Assembly (NCBI GenBank): GCA_963833605.1
Contig: CAWHYZ010000003.1
Span: 62,001 to 126,000 of the forward strand
Reading direction: 5' to 3'
DNA: 64,000 nucleotides
Source of the DNA: JAFAXD01 sp963833605
Lineage (GTDB): Bacteria > Pseudomonadota > Alphaproteobacteria > Rhizobiales > Xanthobacteraceae
Program-made: the position numbers and the translations under genes
The notes under the pieces: generated by a model
Told to the model about the DNA's origin: nothing
Databases searched by the model: none
The model's input: only the letters and a program-made list of their open reading frames with translations
Part shown: positions 36,190 through 44,568 of the stretch, piece by piece
Layout: the number at the start of each line of letters is the position of its first letter
Numbering within the stretch: position 1 is the stretch's first letter

Positions 36190-36344
36190 GGCCATCCTTC
36201 GAGACGCCCGCGCTGGGCGCAAGATCTTGTAGGATGGGTTGAGCGCAGCGAAACCCATCCTGTTCCTTCAAAGCGATGGGTTTCGCTGCGCTCAACCCAT
36301 CCTACGGTCGCGCGGCCGCAGGCCGCGCGTCTCGAAGGGTGGCC
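36190..36344. repeat. nested palindromic REP doublet
   Basis: The inner pair is GTAGGATGGGTTGAGCGCAG (running to 36260) against its reverse complement at 36275-36305, separated by 14 bases. Each inner arm is itself a small hairpin (GATGGGTT..AACCCATC). Outside them GGCCATCCTTCGAGACGC at 36190-36207 pairs with GCGTCTCGAAGGGTGGCC at 36327-36344 with two mismatches. The arrangement, two inverted REP units within a larger inverted repeat, is that of a REPIN-like element. The gap 36345-36491 that follows shows nothing else recognisable. Confidence 0.75.
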
Positions 36345-36491
36345 ACAAACGCCGGCCCGGGCCAGCCATAAACACAATGGCATCTTGTTAGAACGTACAG
36401 ACTTAAGAGGGCTGCGTGCTCGCGGCGTTCTGCTTCCGGGGAACGATGCGTGCGGAAGATCGTGCTGCGCTGGCGCGCGGGCGAACGCGGC

Positions 36492-37640
36492 TTAGAATCG
36501 GGCCACGACCGATGCGGTGACGACGTTGTCGACGAAACTTGCAGCGGGGTCGTTCGAATGATCGCGGATGTACTGATATTCGAGTTTCAGGCCGACCTGA
36601 TAGGCGAACAGGTTGGGGAAGAAGACGATCGCGCCCGGTGACCAGATGAAATCCTGCCGTTTCGCAGCGACCGTCCCGGGGACTACACCCACCGTCCCGG
36701 GCACCACATTGGACCCGTACCAGCGCTCGAGCAGATACACCGCAGGTCCGGCCAAGACCCCGTCGTAAATCTGGCGGAAAAGCTCAATGCGCCCGCCGGT
36801 TTCGATGAAATTGGCAGGCTCCACACCGGGCTGCAGGATCGAGATTGGCGTCGCGCCCGGCGCGTCGCCGCGGCGAACCCAAGGCGACACGACGAGGGTG
36901 TTCAGCGGATCCAGGAAGCCGGGGCTCACGAAACGTCCGATGACGTCCCAATACCAACCCTGCGCGGCAGGGAAGAAATTGTCATAGTCCCGATAGGCGG
37001 CACGAAAGGCGACGCTCTGCAGCGCGCCGTTGACATTTGCCTCGATGGTCGCGCGCGCAATCGCCTCGCCGTACCACGGATGCTGGTCGAAATAGGCGCC
37101 GCCGAGGCCAGCCGCGATGTGCAGCGAGGTGCCGCCGATGAAATCGAATACCGGGCCGGTCGTGGCGCCGAGGTAGCCGTAGTTCAGGTCGTCAGCGCGC
37201 GTATGTCCGATGCCCGCCGCCAAGCCGGTGGTGCGCCAACGCTGGTCGCCAAGCGTACGTTCGTCCTTCATCGCGAGCGTTCCGAACGCCTGCGTTTCCG
37301 GCGTGGGATGGGTCGGAACGTAGAGCGGGTTCGACTCGTAGGAGACCCCGGTCTGCATCAGGAACTCGGTAAAATTGGGCTGCAGCTTGCGCGCGACCCG
37401 CCGCAATCCCTCCTGCGCCTCCTGGTTGTTTGGATCGTTGAGCGCCACACGCTCGTAGGCCGCAAACGCCCAGCGCAGCTTGCCGCTCTCTTCGGCCAGC
37501 CGCGCGTAGCGCAGGTTGATCTCACTGTCGGCGGGACGAACCAGGATTTCCGAGTACAGATAGGACAGCTGGTCCGTGGCAGCGTTCGCCGCGCAACCGG
37601 CCGCGAGCAGTGCGGCTATGACGTAGCCAACAACGCGCAT
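36492..37640 (-). CDS. outer-membrane lipoprotein with helical-repeat head and beta-barrel (SLAM-like plan)
   Basis: A 382-residue protein. The N-terminus 'VVGYVIAALLAAGC' ends in a lipobox (LAAGC, Cys16), predicting lipidation. Residues ~25-90 ('EINLRYARLAEESGKLRWAFAAYERVALNDPNNQEAQEGLRRVARKL', in part) look like TPR helices. The remaining ~280 residues alternate short polar and aromatic strands and end in '..ASVVARF', a terminal Phe typical of outer-membrane barrels. This order resembles surface lipoprotein assembly modifiers and related transporters. ATG 37640 is chosen because it gives the signal peptide. Divergent from a FecR-domain gene, which is probably its functional partner. Family assignment is tentative. 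Confidence 0.6.
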   Translation of the reverse strand: MRVVGYVIAALLAAGCAANAATDQLSYLYSEILVRPADSEINLRYARLAEESGKLRWAFAAYERVALNDPNNQEAQEGLRRVARKLQPNFTEFLMQTGVSYESNPLYVPTHPTPETQAFGTLAMKDERTLGDQRWRTTGLAAGIGHTRADDLNYGYLGATTGPVFDFIGGTSLHIAAGLGGAYFDQHPWYGEAIARATIEANVNGALQSVAFRAAYRDYDNFFPAAQGWYWDVIGRFVSPGFLDPLNTLVVSPWVRRGDAPGATPISILQPGVEPANFIETGGRIELFRQIYDGVLAGPAVYLLERWYGSNVVPGTVGVVPGTVAAKRQDFIWSPGAIVFFPNLFAYQVGLKLEYQYIRDHSNDPAASFVDNVVTASVVARF

Positions 37641-37980
37641 GGCTTCCCGTCTCGCGAGATCGCGCACAAATCATCGATGTGGGAGACCCCCTCCCCAATT
37701 GCACATCATACCCGATCGGGCGCTATTTGGCAAAACCTGCGGGAGAGGGCAGCATTGTACCGCACGGCCCGCGAGTGCATTTATGGCGGCAGTGCGCTAC
37801 ATTGAGCGCGAGCGTTTTCCGAAGGGGTTGAATTGAAAAGCGCTCTCTTGGGCCTTGATTGGTCGCATTTTCAGCGGAAAACCGGTGTCCACTTCCCTGA
37901 AGTGCTCCATGTGGGGGGTGAACCTGTTCTCAATCTCCAGCGACCATAGCCCGCGCGGCGTCCAGCCCAAGGAGTGCAAC
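37641..37980. other. divergent intergenic region with palindromic repeat 37804-37900
   Basis: The 340-base gap separates the barrel lipoprotein and FecR genes and should hold both promoters. Its middle (about 37804-37900) is a diverged copy of the Rhizobiales palindromic repeat recognised by 'GCGGAAAACCGGTGTCCACTT' (split here across 37884-37905) and flanking GAGCG..CGCTC arms. No reading frame is supported. The FecR gene has its own AAGGAG site at 37969. Confidence 0.55.
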
Positions 37981-38754
37981 ATGCGCCTGTTGGCAGGCGT
38001 GCTCGCGGTTGCTGTCTTGGCCTGCGCGGCTGCGCCGGAATTTGCGCTGGCGGACAAGATCGGCGTTGCCTCGTCCGTCAAAAACCAGGTGCAACGCGTC
38101 AGTCCGGCGCCGGCGCAACAGATTTCGGCCGGTAGCGAACTCATTGCCAACGAGCACATCCGCACCGGCGAGGCGAGCTCGGCACAGCTGCTGTTTCTGG
38201 ACGAGACCAGCGTGAGCCTGGGAGCACAATCGGACCTCGTGCTCGACCGCTTCGTCTACAATCCCAATCGCGGATCCGGCAACGTCGTGCTGTCGACGGC
38301 GCGTGGAGCGTTGCGGTTCGTGACGGGCGCACAGAATCCGACCAACTACACAATCAAGACGCCGGTCGCGACCATCGGGGTACGTGGCACCATTGCGGAG
38401 ATTTACACCTATATGTCCGGGGGCGTGATCTTCTCACGGGTCACCGATGTGGAGGGATTGCTGGCCGTCACCACGCGATCCGGGCAGGTGATCAGGCTGA
38501 CGCCGGGAATGTCGGTGATTGTTTCGGGAACCGGGGCGGTACAGGGCCCCGTCAAGGCCGACCTATCCGGCATCAACACCGCGGGCAGCGTACCGATGTT
38601 CGGGCCCACGGTCCCGACCGTTTCGCGCACGTTCGACGTGCCGGACAGCCGGCTCGACATGACGGACCAGATCAAGGCGCTGACCCCGCCGGCCTTGCCG
38701 CCACCGCCTCCGATCAGAAGTGGCGGCGGCAACAGCATCGGAGGCGCGCGCTAG
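37981..38754 (+). CDS. FecR domain-containing secreted protein
   Basis: A 257-residue exported protein: signal peptide 'LLAGVLAVAVLACAAAPEFALA', then a FecR domain (residues ~30-150) with 'GSELIANEHIRTGEASSAQLLFLDETSVSLGAQSDLVLDRFVYN' and 'YTIKTPVATIGVRGTIAEIY' (in pieces), and a Pro/Gly-rich tail 'PPALPPPPPIRSGGG'. In this family the free-standing FecR domain is periplasmic or surface-associated, unlike the TonB-coupled anti-sigma FecR. AAGGAG seven bases upstream fixes the ATG at 37981. Divergent from the lipoprotein-barrel gene, so it could be cargo or a structural partner of that transporter; this is inference. Confidence 0.85.
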   Translation: MRLLAGVLAVAVLACAAAPEFALADKIGVASSVKNQVQRVSPAPAQQISAGSELIANEHIRTGEASSAQLLFLDETSVSLGAQSDLVLDRFVYNPNRGSGNVVLSTARGALRFVTGAQNPTNYTIKTPVATIGVRGTIAEIYTYMSGGVIFSRVTDVEGLLAVTTRSGQVIRLTPGMSVIVSGTGAVQGPVKADLSGINTAGSVPMFGPTVPTVSRTFDVPDSRLDMTDQIKALTPPALPPPPPIRSGGGNSIGGAR

Positions 38755-38917
38755 TGCCCGGTTTCCGAAGTTCGTGATACATGCCGGCATCCTCTGACAC
38801 GAACTTCGGAAACAAACGGGCACTAGCAAGTATATGATTCTAGTGCCGCTCCTCGATTTGAAGTTCCTGAACGAAATTGCGGCGGCTGGTGCAGGAACTT
38901 CAAATCGGCGGCACTAG
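38751..38917. repeat. composite palindromic repeat (B-A orientation), copy 2
   Basis: Half B (38751-38826) opens with CTAGTGCCCG and the arm TTCCGAAGTTCGTG, and closes with CACGAACTTCGGAA..CGGGCACTAG. The spacer CAAGTATATGATT follows, then half A (38840-38917) opens with CTAGTGCCG and GATTTGAAGTTCCTG and closes with CAGGAACTTCAAATC..CGGCACTAG. This is the inverse order of the copies at 6492 and 48404. Its first TAG is the stop codon of the FecR gene, so the element is inserted exactly at the gene end and could serve as a terminator. Confidence 0.85.
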
Positions 38918-38918
38918 C

Positions 38919-39027
38919 GCATGATCCGGCGAAGTGTGAGCGATTTGCCGAAAGGATCATGCGCCAAGTCAAGATATTGGCGCGCCATCGAACGCAAAAC
39001 CGGTGACCACTTTTGCTGATCGCGTGC
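38919..39027. repeat. 109-base Rhizobiales intergenic repeat, copy 1
   Basis: A unit starting GCATGATCCGGCGAAGTGTG and ending GACCACTTTTGC..CGCGTGC, containing internal complementary arms GCATGATCC/GGATCATGC. A diverged copy in opposite orientation lies at 45594-45702; the two share the blocks 'TGTGAGCGATT', 'ATCGAACGCAAAACCG' and 'CCACTTTTGC'. It belongs to the class of 'AAAACCGG.TCCACTTTT' palindromic repeats frequent in Bradyrhizobium-like genomes. It overlaps no gene. Confidence 0.65.
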
Positions 39028-39035
39028 TGAGAGCG

Positions 39036-39392
39036 CTACGTCGGTGTCTGCTCGATTGCGTCGACGCGGTTGGGATAGAACGCCACATAGCCGGCGATCT
39101 GGACGACGCCGGGAAATGGGTGCTCGTAGCTCCAGATCGCATTTTCGGCGACCTTGCCATCGGCCTTGATGGAGAAATAGGACGCGTCGCCCTTGTAGGG
39201 GCAATGCGTGCTGTGCTCGGTCGGCGCCAGCAGGCTCATATCCACATCGGCGCGCGGGACATATTGTACCGGCGGGTAGGATGCTTCCTTGAGCGTCAGG
39301 GCGCGCGTGGTGTTGGCCACCGTGCGCCCGGCAAAGCTCACGCGCACCCGGTTCGGATTCGGCGAGATCGTGATCGGATGGTCGTCCGCCAT
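39036..39392 (-). CDS. DUF427 family protein
   Basis: A 118-residue single-domain DUF427 protein with 'NRVRVSFAGRTVANTTRALTL', 'SYPPVQYVPRADVDMSLL', 'STHCPYKGDASYFSI' and the C-terminal 'AGYVAFYPNRVDAIEQTPT'. The C-P-Y-K-G and Y-x-x-F-Y motifs are characteristic. The family is a small beta-rich fold of unknown biochemistry. The ATG at 39392 is supported by GGGAGAAA upstream; the longer frame begins with TTG. It is a lone gene flanked by repeats. Confidence 0.9.
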   Translation of the reverse strand: MADDHPITISPNPNRVRVSFAGRTVANTTRALTLKEASYPPVQYVPRADVDMSLLAPTEHSTHCPYKGDASYFSIKADGKVAENAIWSYEHPFPGVVQIAGYVAFYPNRVDAIEQTPT

Positions 39393-39558
39393 TAAGGTTT
39401 CTCCCAACTACATCGGTTTCCGACACATAGCGCAGACCGCGTGTCACGCCATATCGGCTCACGCGAACGTTACGATAGGGCTCTCGGCAACGCCGGCCAA
39501 GGGTCCGGTCCCGGCCATGACCAGGTCAGAGATGATTTTCGCACAACCCGAACTCAGC

Positions 39559-40770
39559 TTAGCTGCCAACGTCCCCGCTGAGCACCGGCCCGAACAACTC
39601 CCAGCGCTCGCCCGTGAAGCGTTGCATGCGCATCTGCTCGATCGGGTAATAATCGGTTGGGCTGGTGTTGATCGTGATGCCGGGGATCAGCATCGGGTTG
39701 GCGAGGTCTTTGAGCGAGGCCGCCTGCTTCATCACGTTCGCGCGCGTCAGGTCGTCGCCGCTCTGCCTGAGCACATGCACCAGCGTATGAGCCACCGCAT
39801 AGCCGTACACCGTGAAGCTCGAGGTGCGATCGCCATCGGGAAAGTATTTCTCCATGAAGGCTTGCCAATCCTTGAAGTTCTGATCGTCCTTCCAGGTTGG
39901 GTCGGTTGGGTCCTTGACATAGGCGGTCGTCAGCACACCCTTGGCGTTCTCGAAGCCCGCGGGCTGCAAGACGGAACCCACCGAGTTCGACACATTGTTG
40001 AGCAGATGCAGCGGGTGCCAGTCGATTTCGGCAACCTTGCGGATCGCCTGCGCGGCAAACTTCGGCGTGGCGACGTTGAAGAACACGTCGGCGCCGCTGC
40101 CCTTGAGGCTGATGATCTGCGAATTGACGGTCGGATCGGTGGTTTCGTAGGCCTGCTCGGATACGATCGCGATCTTGCCGTTGAGTCCGTCTTTAAGGCC
40201 CTTCAGATAGTCTTTGCCATAGTCGTCATTCTGATAAAGCACCCCGATCTTGCCGTTCGGATTCTTCTCGATCAGGTACTTGGCATAGATGCGCCCCTCG
40301 CTCTGATAGTTCGGCTGCCAGCCCATGGTCCATGGGAAGTTTTTCGGATCGCCGAACTTGGTCGCACCGGTAGCAACGAACAGCTGCGGCACGCCTTTGC
40401 TGTTCATGTAGCGTTCGATCGCGGTGTTGTGCGCGGTGCCGAGGCTCTGGAAGATCAACAGAACTTCGTCGCTCTCGACCAGCTTGCGCGCCTGCTCGAC
40501 GGTCTTGGGCGGGCTGTAACCATCATCCTGGGAGATGAAGTTGATCTTGCGCCCGTTGATGCCGCCCTCTGCGTTCACCTTGGTGAAGTAGGCCGCGATC
40601 GTGCGACCGATCAGGCCATAGGCTGACGCCGGCCCGCTGTAGGGATTGATATTGCCGATCTTGATTTCGGTATCGGTCGCGCCCGGGTCGTATCGTTTTT
40701 GTGCAGACGCCGGAAGCGCCAGTATCAGGATCGCAAATGCCGAGAGCATTGCCAGCAGATGACGTTTCAT
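39559..40770 (-). CDS. branched-chain amino acid-type ABC transporter substrate-binding protein (LivK-like)
   Basis: A 403-residue periplasmic binding protein of the Peripla_BP_6 type: signal peptide 'LLAMLSAFAILILALPASA', then 'IKIGNINPYSGPASAYGLIGR', 'FISQDDGYSPPKTVEQARKLVE', 'KIGVLYQNDDYGKDYLKGLKD' and 'FTVYGYAVAHTLVHVLRQSG'. Alphaproteobacteria have many orphan members that bind amino acids, aromatic acids or amides. No liv permease or ATPase genes lie in the window, so it must use a transporter encoded elsewhere. The ligand is unknown. Confidence 0.92.
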   Translation of the reverse strand: MKRHLLAMLSAFAILILALPASAQKRYDPGATDTEIKIGNINPYSGPASAYGLIGRTIAAYFTKVNAEGGINGRKINFISQDDGYSPPKTVEQARKLVESDEVLLIFQSLGTAHNTAIERYMNSKGVPQLFVATGATKFGDPKNFPWTMGWQPNYQSEGRIYAKYLIEKNPNGKIGVLYQNDDYGKDYLKGLKDGLNGKIAIVSEQAYETTDPTVNSQIISLKGSGADVFFNVATPKFAAQAIRKVAEIDWHPLHLLNNVSNSVGSVLQPAGFENAKGVLTTAYVKDPTDPTWKDDQNFKDWQAFMEKYFPDGDRTSSFTVYGYAVAHTLVHVLRQSGDDLTRANVMKQAASLKDLANPMLIPGITINTSPTDYYPIEQMRMQRFTGERWELFGPVLSGDVGS

Positions 40771-40971
40771 CTTCTTCCTCCCCTGAGGCGCGTTGCCGGG
40801 ATGCTAGATCAGCGCGGTCCCGCGCGCCAGACGCAGTGTGGCGCGGCACTCCACCTTTTCGTGCGTGCGGCGATCGCGTGCACAGGTCTCGTCGTCGTGA
40901 CGCCCGGCCAGGAGGAGCCCCGGGGAAACCATCCCCACAAGGGGAAGGGTTGAGGAGCGGCGGCGCCGCGC

Positions 40972-43669
40972 TCATGCCGTAAGCGGCAGCGCTGCGAGCA
41001 TGATAGCCGGGTCGCCGGGGTCAGCGTCGATGCGGAAGCCCAACTCCCGGCACATGCGCAACATGGCGGTATTCTCGCGCAACACCTGCCCCTCGATCCG
41101 CCTGAGACCTTCGTTCCTGGCGTATTCGATCATCAACTCCATCAGCTTCCACCCCAGGCCCTGACCCTTGAGGTCGGAGCGCAACAGGATGGCGTATTCG
41201 CCCGACTCGTAGTTGGCATCGGAATGCAGGCGCACGACGCCGAGCAACTCGCGCCGGTCCTCGTCGATCGCCACGAAGGCCATCGCCCGCGCGTAGTCGA
41301 TCTGCGTCAATCGGGCGATAAAGGCGTGACTGAATGCGCGCATTGGCGAAAAGAATCGCAGCCGCAGATCCTCCTGAGATACATGCGCGAAAAATTCGGG
41401 ATAAAGGACCTCATCCTCCGGGCGCACCGGTCGCACGAAGATGCGCCGTCCGTGGTCAAGCGTGATATGGCGCTCCCACTCGGTCGGGTATGGTCTCACC
41501 GCAAAGCGCGGGTGTCCCGATCCTTTGAATTTCGGCTCCGCGGAGGCGACCGCAACCCGCGCGTCGAGGGCGATCAGGCCGTTCTCGTCGGCAAGCAGCG
41601 GATTGATGTCAAGCTCGCGTACCTGCGGGAGGTCGGCGGCGAGTTGCGCGATCTTCACCAGCGTCAACGCGAGATCATCTTCGTTCACGGCGGGAACGTC
41701 GCGATAAGCGCGCAGCAGGCGCGCGACACGGGTCTGGGCGATGAGATCGCGCGCCAGCTTCAGGTCGAGCGGCGGCAGCGCCAGCGCTTTGTCGTTGATG
41801 ACCTCAACTGCAGTCCCGCCGCTGCCGAAAACGATGACCGGACCGAATGTCGCGTCGTCCGCGATGCCGACGATCAGTTCGCGCGCCTTCGGCTGCACAA
41901 TCATGGGCTGAAGCGTAACGCCTAGAATACTCGCATCGGGGCGCAGGCGCTTGGCGCTGGCCATGATCTCGGCCACTGCGTTGCGCACCGCGGTAGTGCT
42001 GGTGAGGTTAAGCCGCACGCCGCCTACGTCCGATTTGTGCACGATGTCGCGTGACAGGATTTTGGCGACGACCGATTGGCCGGCGCTCAGGAACTTTTCG
42101 GCAGCCACCGCGGCTTCCTCGGCGGTGCGTGCGAGGACGGTCGGTACCGTTGCAATTCCGTAAGCGCGCAACAGGTCCACGACTTCGAGCGGATCAAGCC
42201 AGCGGCGCCCGTCGGCACAAACGCCCTCGACGATCCGGCGTGCCGCTGCCGTGTCCGGCTGGATCTCGCGCGGCAAGCTGGGGGGCGTCTGCATCAACGC
42301 GTCGATCGCATCGCGGTGACGTACGATCTGCATGAAGCCGCGCACCGCGTCGGTTTCGGTCTCAAAATGCGGAATATTGGCATCGTTGAATGTTGCGGAG
42401 ATCTTCGGCTCGGCGCCGACCCACAGTGCGAATACCGGCTTTGGCTGCGGCTTGCGCGCGCGCAGGTGGCGCACGACATCGGCCACCCGCGCCGCAATGG
42501 CGGCGGCCGGTGCGATTGCGGTTTGAACATTGATCGCCAGCACCGCGTCGATCTCAGGTGCTGCCAACAAGGTTTCGAGCGTGGCCTCATAGCGGGCGGC
42601 GTCGGCATCTCCGATGATGTCGACCGGGTTCGATCTCGACCACGTCGGCGGCAGCATGCGATCGAGCGCATCGCGCGTCGATGGTGTGATCTCCGCGAGC
42701 GTCCCGTTGAAGTCAGCGAGACGGTCGGCAGCCAGCACGCCGATGCCGCCGCCATTGGTCAGGATTGCAAGCCGGTTGCCATCGAGATGTCTGACACGCC
42801 CGAGCGTTTCGGCAGCATCAAACAGTTCGCCGAGATCGAGCACGCGTAACAGACCAGCGCGGCGAAACGCTGCGGCGTAGACCGCATCCGAGCCGGCCAG
42901 CGCGCCGGTATGGGTGGCGGCCGCCTTGGCTCCCGCCGCCTGGCGGCCGGCCTTGACCACGACGACCGGTTTGACCCGGGCGGCAGCCCGCGCGGCCGAC
43001 ATGAACTTGCGGGCATCCTTGATCGACTCGACATAAAGCAAGATCGCGCGCGTCGATCGATCGAGCGCGAAATAGTCGAGCAGATCGCCAAAATCGACGT
43101 TCGAGCTGGTCGCCGATCGATACGATCGCGGAAAATCCGACATGCCGCTGCGCGGCCCAGTCGACCATGCCTGCCGCGATCGCGCCGGATTGGGAAATCA
43201 ACGCGAGTTCGCCGGCCATCGGCATGCTGGCCGCGAAGCTCGCATTGAGGTTCTGTCCTGGCACCAACACACCCAGACAATTGGGGCCGACAAGCCGTAA
43301 TCCCTTGGCGCGCGCTGCCTGCTCGCAGGCTTGGGCGACTGAACCCGGGCCATGGCCGAGACCGGCCGTGATGATGATTGCGGCGGCCGCGCCCATCTGG
43401 GCCGATTGTGCCACCACGTCAGGCACCGCGGTCGGAGGAGCCGTGATGACGACCAGATCGGGAGGCCCCGAAAGCTCCGACAAATCCCGGATCGCCTGCA
43501 GTCCTTCGATCTCATGGTGCTTCGGGTTGACGAGCCACAGGGGGCCGGACCACCCGGCGCTGCGCAGATTGTTGAGGATCGCCCGGCCGACCGATTTTTC
43601 CCGCGGGCTCGCGCCGACCAGCGCGACCGAACGGGGAACGAACAGGCGATCAAGGCGATAGGTCGACAT
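40972..43669 (-). pseudogene. PatZ-like ADP-forming acyl-CoA synthetase / GNAT acetyltransferase, frame broken by one extra base
   Basis: The N-terminal frame from ATG 43669 encodes the CoA-binding domain ('RLFVPRSVALVGASPREKSVGRAIL', 'GLRLVGPNCLGVLVPG', 'ISQSGAIAAGMVDWA'). After 'AIVSIGDQL' it shifts frame; the other frame continues with 'VDFGDLLDYFALDRSTRAILLYVE', an ATP-grasp region and a C-terminal GNAT domain ('DLKGQGLGWKLMELMIEYARNEG', in part). One extra base at 43100-43101 explains the break, and the repaired length is about 899 residues, as in Pat/PatZ lysine acetyltransferases that switch off acetyl-CoA synthetase. Upstream DNA carries a partial half-A repeat. A sequence error is plausible. 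Confidence 0.85.
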
Positions 43670-43690
43670 GACAGCGATCACGTAACCTTA

Positions 43691-43760
43691 GTTATGAATT
43701 TGAAGTTCCTACGATCGTTGCGGCACGCTCGCATGGGAACCTCGAAGAAATCGGACAAAC
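43691..43760. repeat. degenerate half-A palindromic repeat
   Basis: 'GAATTTGAAGTTCCTACG' on the left and 'CATGGGAACCTCGAAGAAATC' (trimmed) on the right form a decayed hairpin related to half A of the composite element. It lacks the CTAG ends, indicating an old copy. It lies in the gap between the PatZ-like gene start and the ChaB unit. Confidence 0.5.
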
Positions 43761-43802
43761 GTGCACGTCGAGACCGCCCCCGCAACCGCGCAAGCCCCCG
43801 TG

Positions 43803-43816
43803 TTGACCTTCCTCAA
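43803..43816 (+). promoter_or_regulatory. FixK/FNR-type box TTGACCTTCCTCAA
   Basis: Perfect TTGA-N6-TCAA dyad. Its centre is 63 bases before the ChaB ATG at 43873; activation at -41.5 would place the transcription start near 43851 and give a leader of about 22 bases. It is the first of a series of such boxes in 43.8-62.2 kb. Confidence 0.75.
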
Positions 43817-43872
43817 ATATGACAGCCGCGGTTGGCGGTATTCTAAGACTAACGACCGAAGGCATTTTGGCC

Positions 43873-44082
43873 ATGCCCTATGCGACGAATGAAGATCTGC
43901 CCATTTCAGTGCGACGACATCTTCCGCCGCATGCGCAGGATATCTACCGCGAGGCGTTCAATCACGCCTTTTCGGCCTATCCGGCCGAAGAGGAGCGCGC
44001 GCATCGCATTGCCTGGTCTGCAGTCAAGCGGTCTTATGTCAAGGTCGGCGCAAGCTGGGTCGCGCGTGCGACTCACCAGTAA
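43873..44082 (+). CDS. ChaB family protein
   Basis: A 69-residue protein with the ChaB signature 'YATNEDLPISVRRHLPPHAQDIYREAFNHAF' (in part) and 'EERAHRIAWSAVKRSYVKVGASW'. ChaB was described as a cation-transport regulator in E. coli, but the small domain occurs widely in stress gene sets. The ATG at 43873 begins the conserved region; the frame's earlier start at 43819 lies between the box and the gene and is unlikely. It is the first gene after the FixK-type box and is followed after 18 bases by a DUF3775 gene, likely in one operon. Confidence 0.9.
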   Translation: MPYATNEDLPISVRRHLPPHAQDIYREAFNHAFSAYPAEEERAHRIAWSAVKRSYVKVGASWVARATHQ

Positions 44083-44100
44083 CCAAGGAGAATCGCGATC

Positions 44101-44538
44101 ATGAAAAAATCAACCGCGACTAAGAGCGCGCCGGAGTTGGCAATCTCGCCTGAAAAGTTGTGCTTCATCATCGTCAAGGCGCATGAGTTCGACGCCAAAG
44201 ACATCGTCACCGACCCCGACTTGGGCTCCAACGCGGCGGACGATGCAATGCTGTCCGTGCTTGAGGACCACAAGGACGATCCAGTGGTGTTTGAGCTCAG
44301 AGGCTTCATCGGCGCGCTAACCGAGGACGAGCAGATCGACCTGGTCGCCTTGGCTTGGCTCGGACGCGGCGATGGCTCCCTTGCGGACTGGGAGGAACTG
44401 CGTGCTGAAGCGGCGCGGGCCCACAACAAGCGCACTGCGTCCTATCTTCTGGGCATGCCGCTGCTGGCTGATTACCTGGAGGAGGGGTTGTCTGAGTTCG
44501 GGCGGTCTTGCGAAGAGTTCGAAATGGGGCGACTCTGA
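44101..44538 (+). CDS. DUF3775 family protein
   Basis: A 145-residue acidic soluble protein: 'LAISPEKLCFIIVKAHEFDAKD', 'DAMLSVLEDHKDDPVVFELRGFIGALTEDEQIDLVALAWLGRG' (in part) and 'YLLGMPLLADYLEEGLSEFG', the DUF3775 pattern. AAGGAG nine bases upstream supports the start. The family has no known activity but recurs with stress and low-oxygen genes in alphaproteobacteria. Second gene of the ChaB unit; the PRPP-synthetase-like gene follows after 30 bases. Confidence 0.88.
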   Translation: MKKSTATKSAPELAISPEKLCFIIVKAHEFDAKDIVTDPDLGSNAADDAMLSVLEDHKDDPVVFELRGFIGALTEDEQIDLVALAWLGRGDGSLADWEELRAEAARAHNKRTASYLLGMPLLADYLEEGLSEFGRSCEEFEMGRL

Positions 44539-44568
44539 ACCGCGATCCTGAGTTTGCAAGCCGGGCGC

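Noticed and set aside
43867..44082. Longer ChaB start at 43819
   Set aside because: That start lies only a few bases after the FixK-type box, upstream of the predicted transcription start, and adds residues not found in ChaB proteins.
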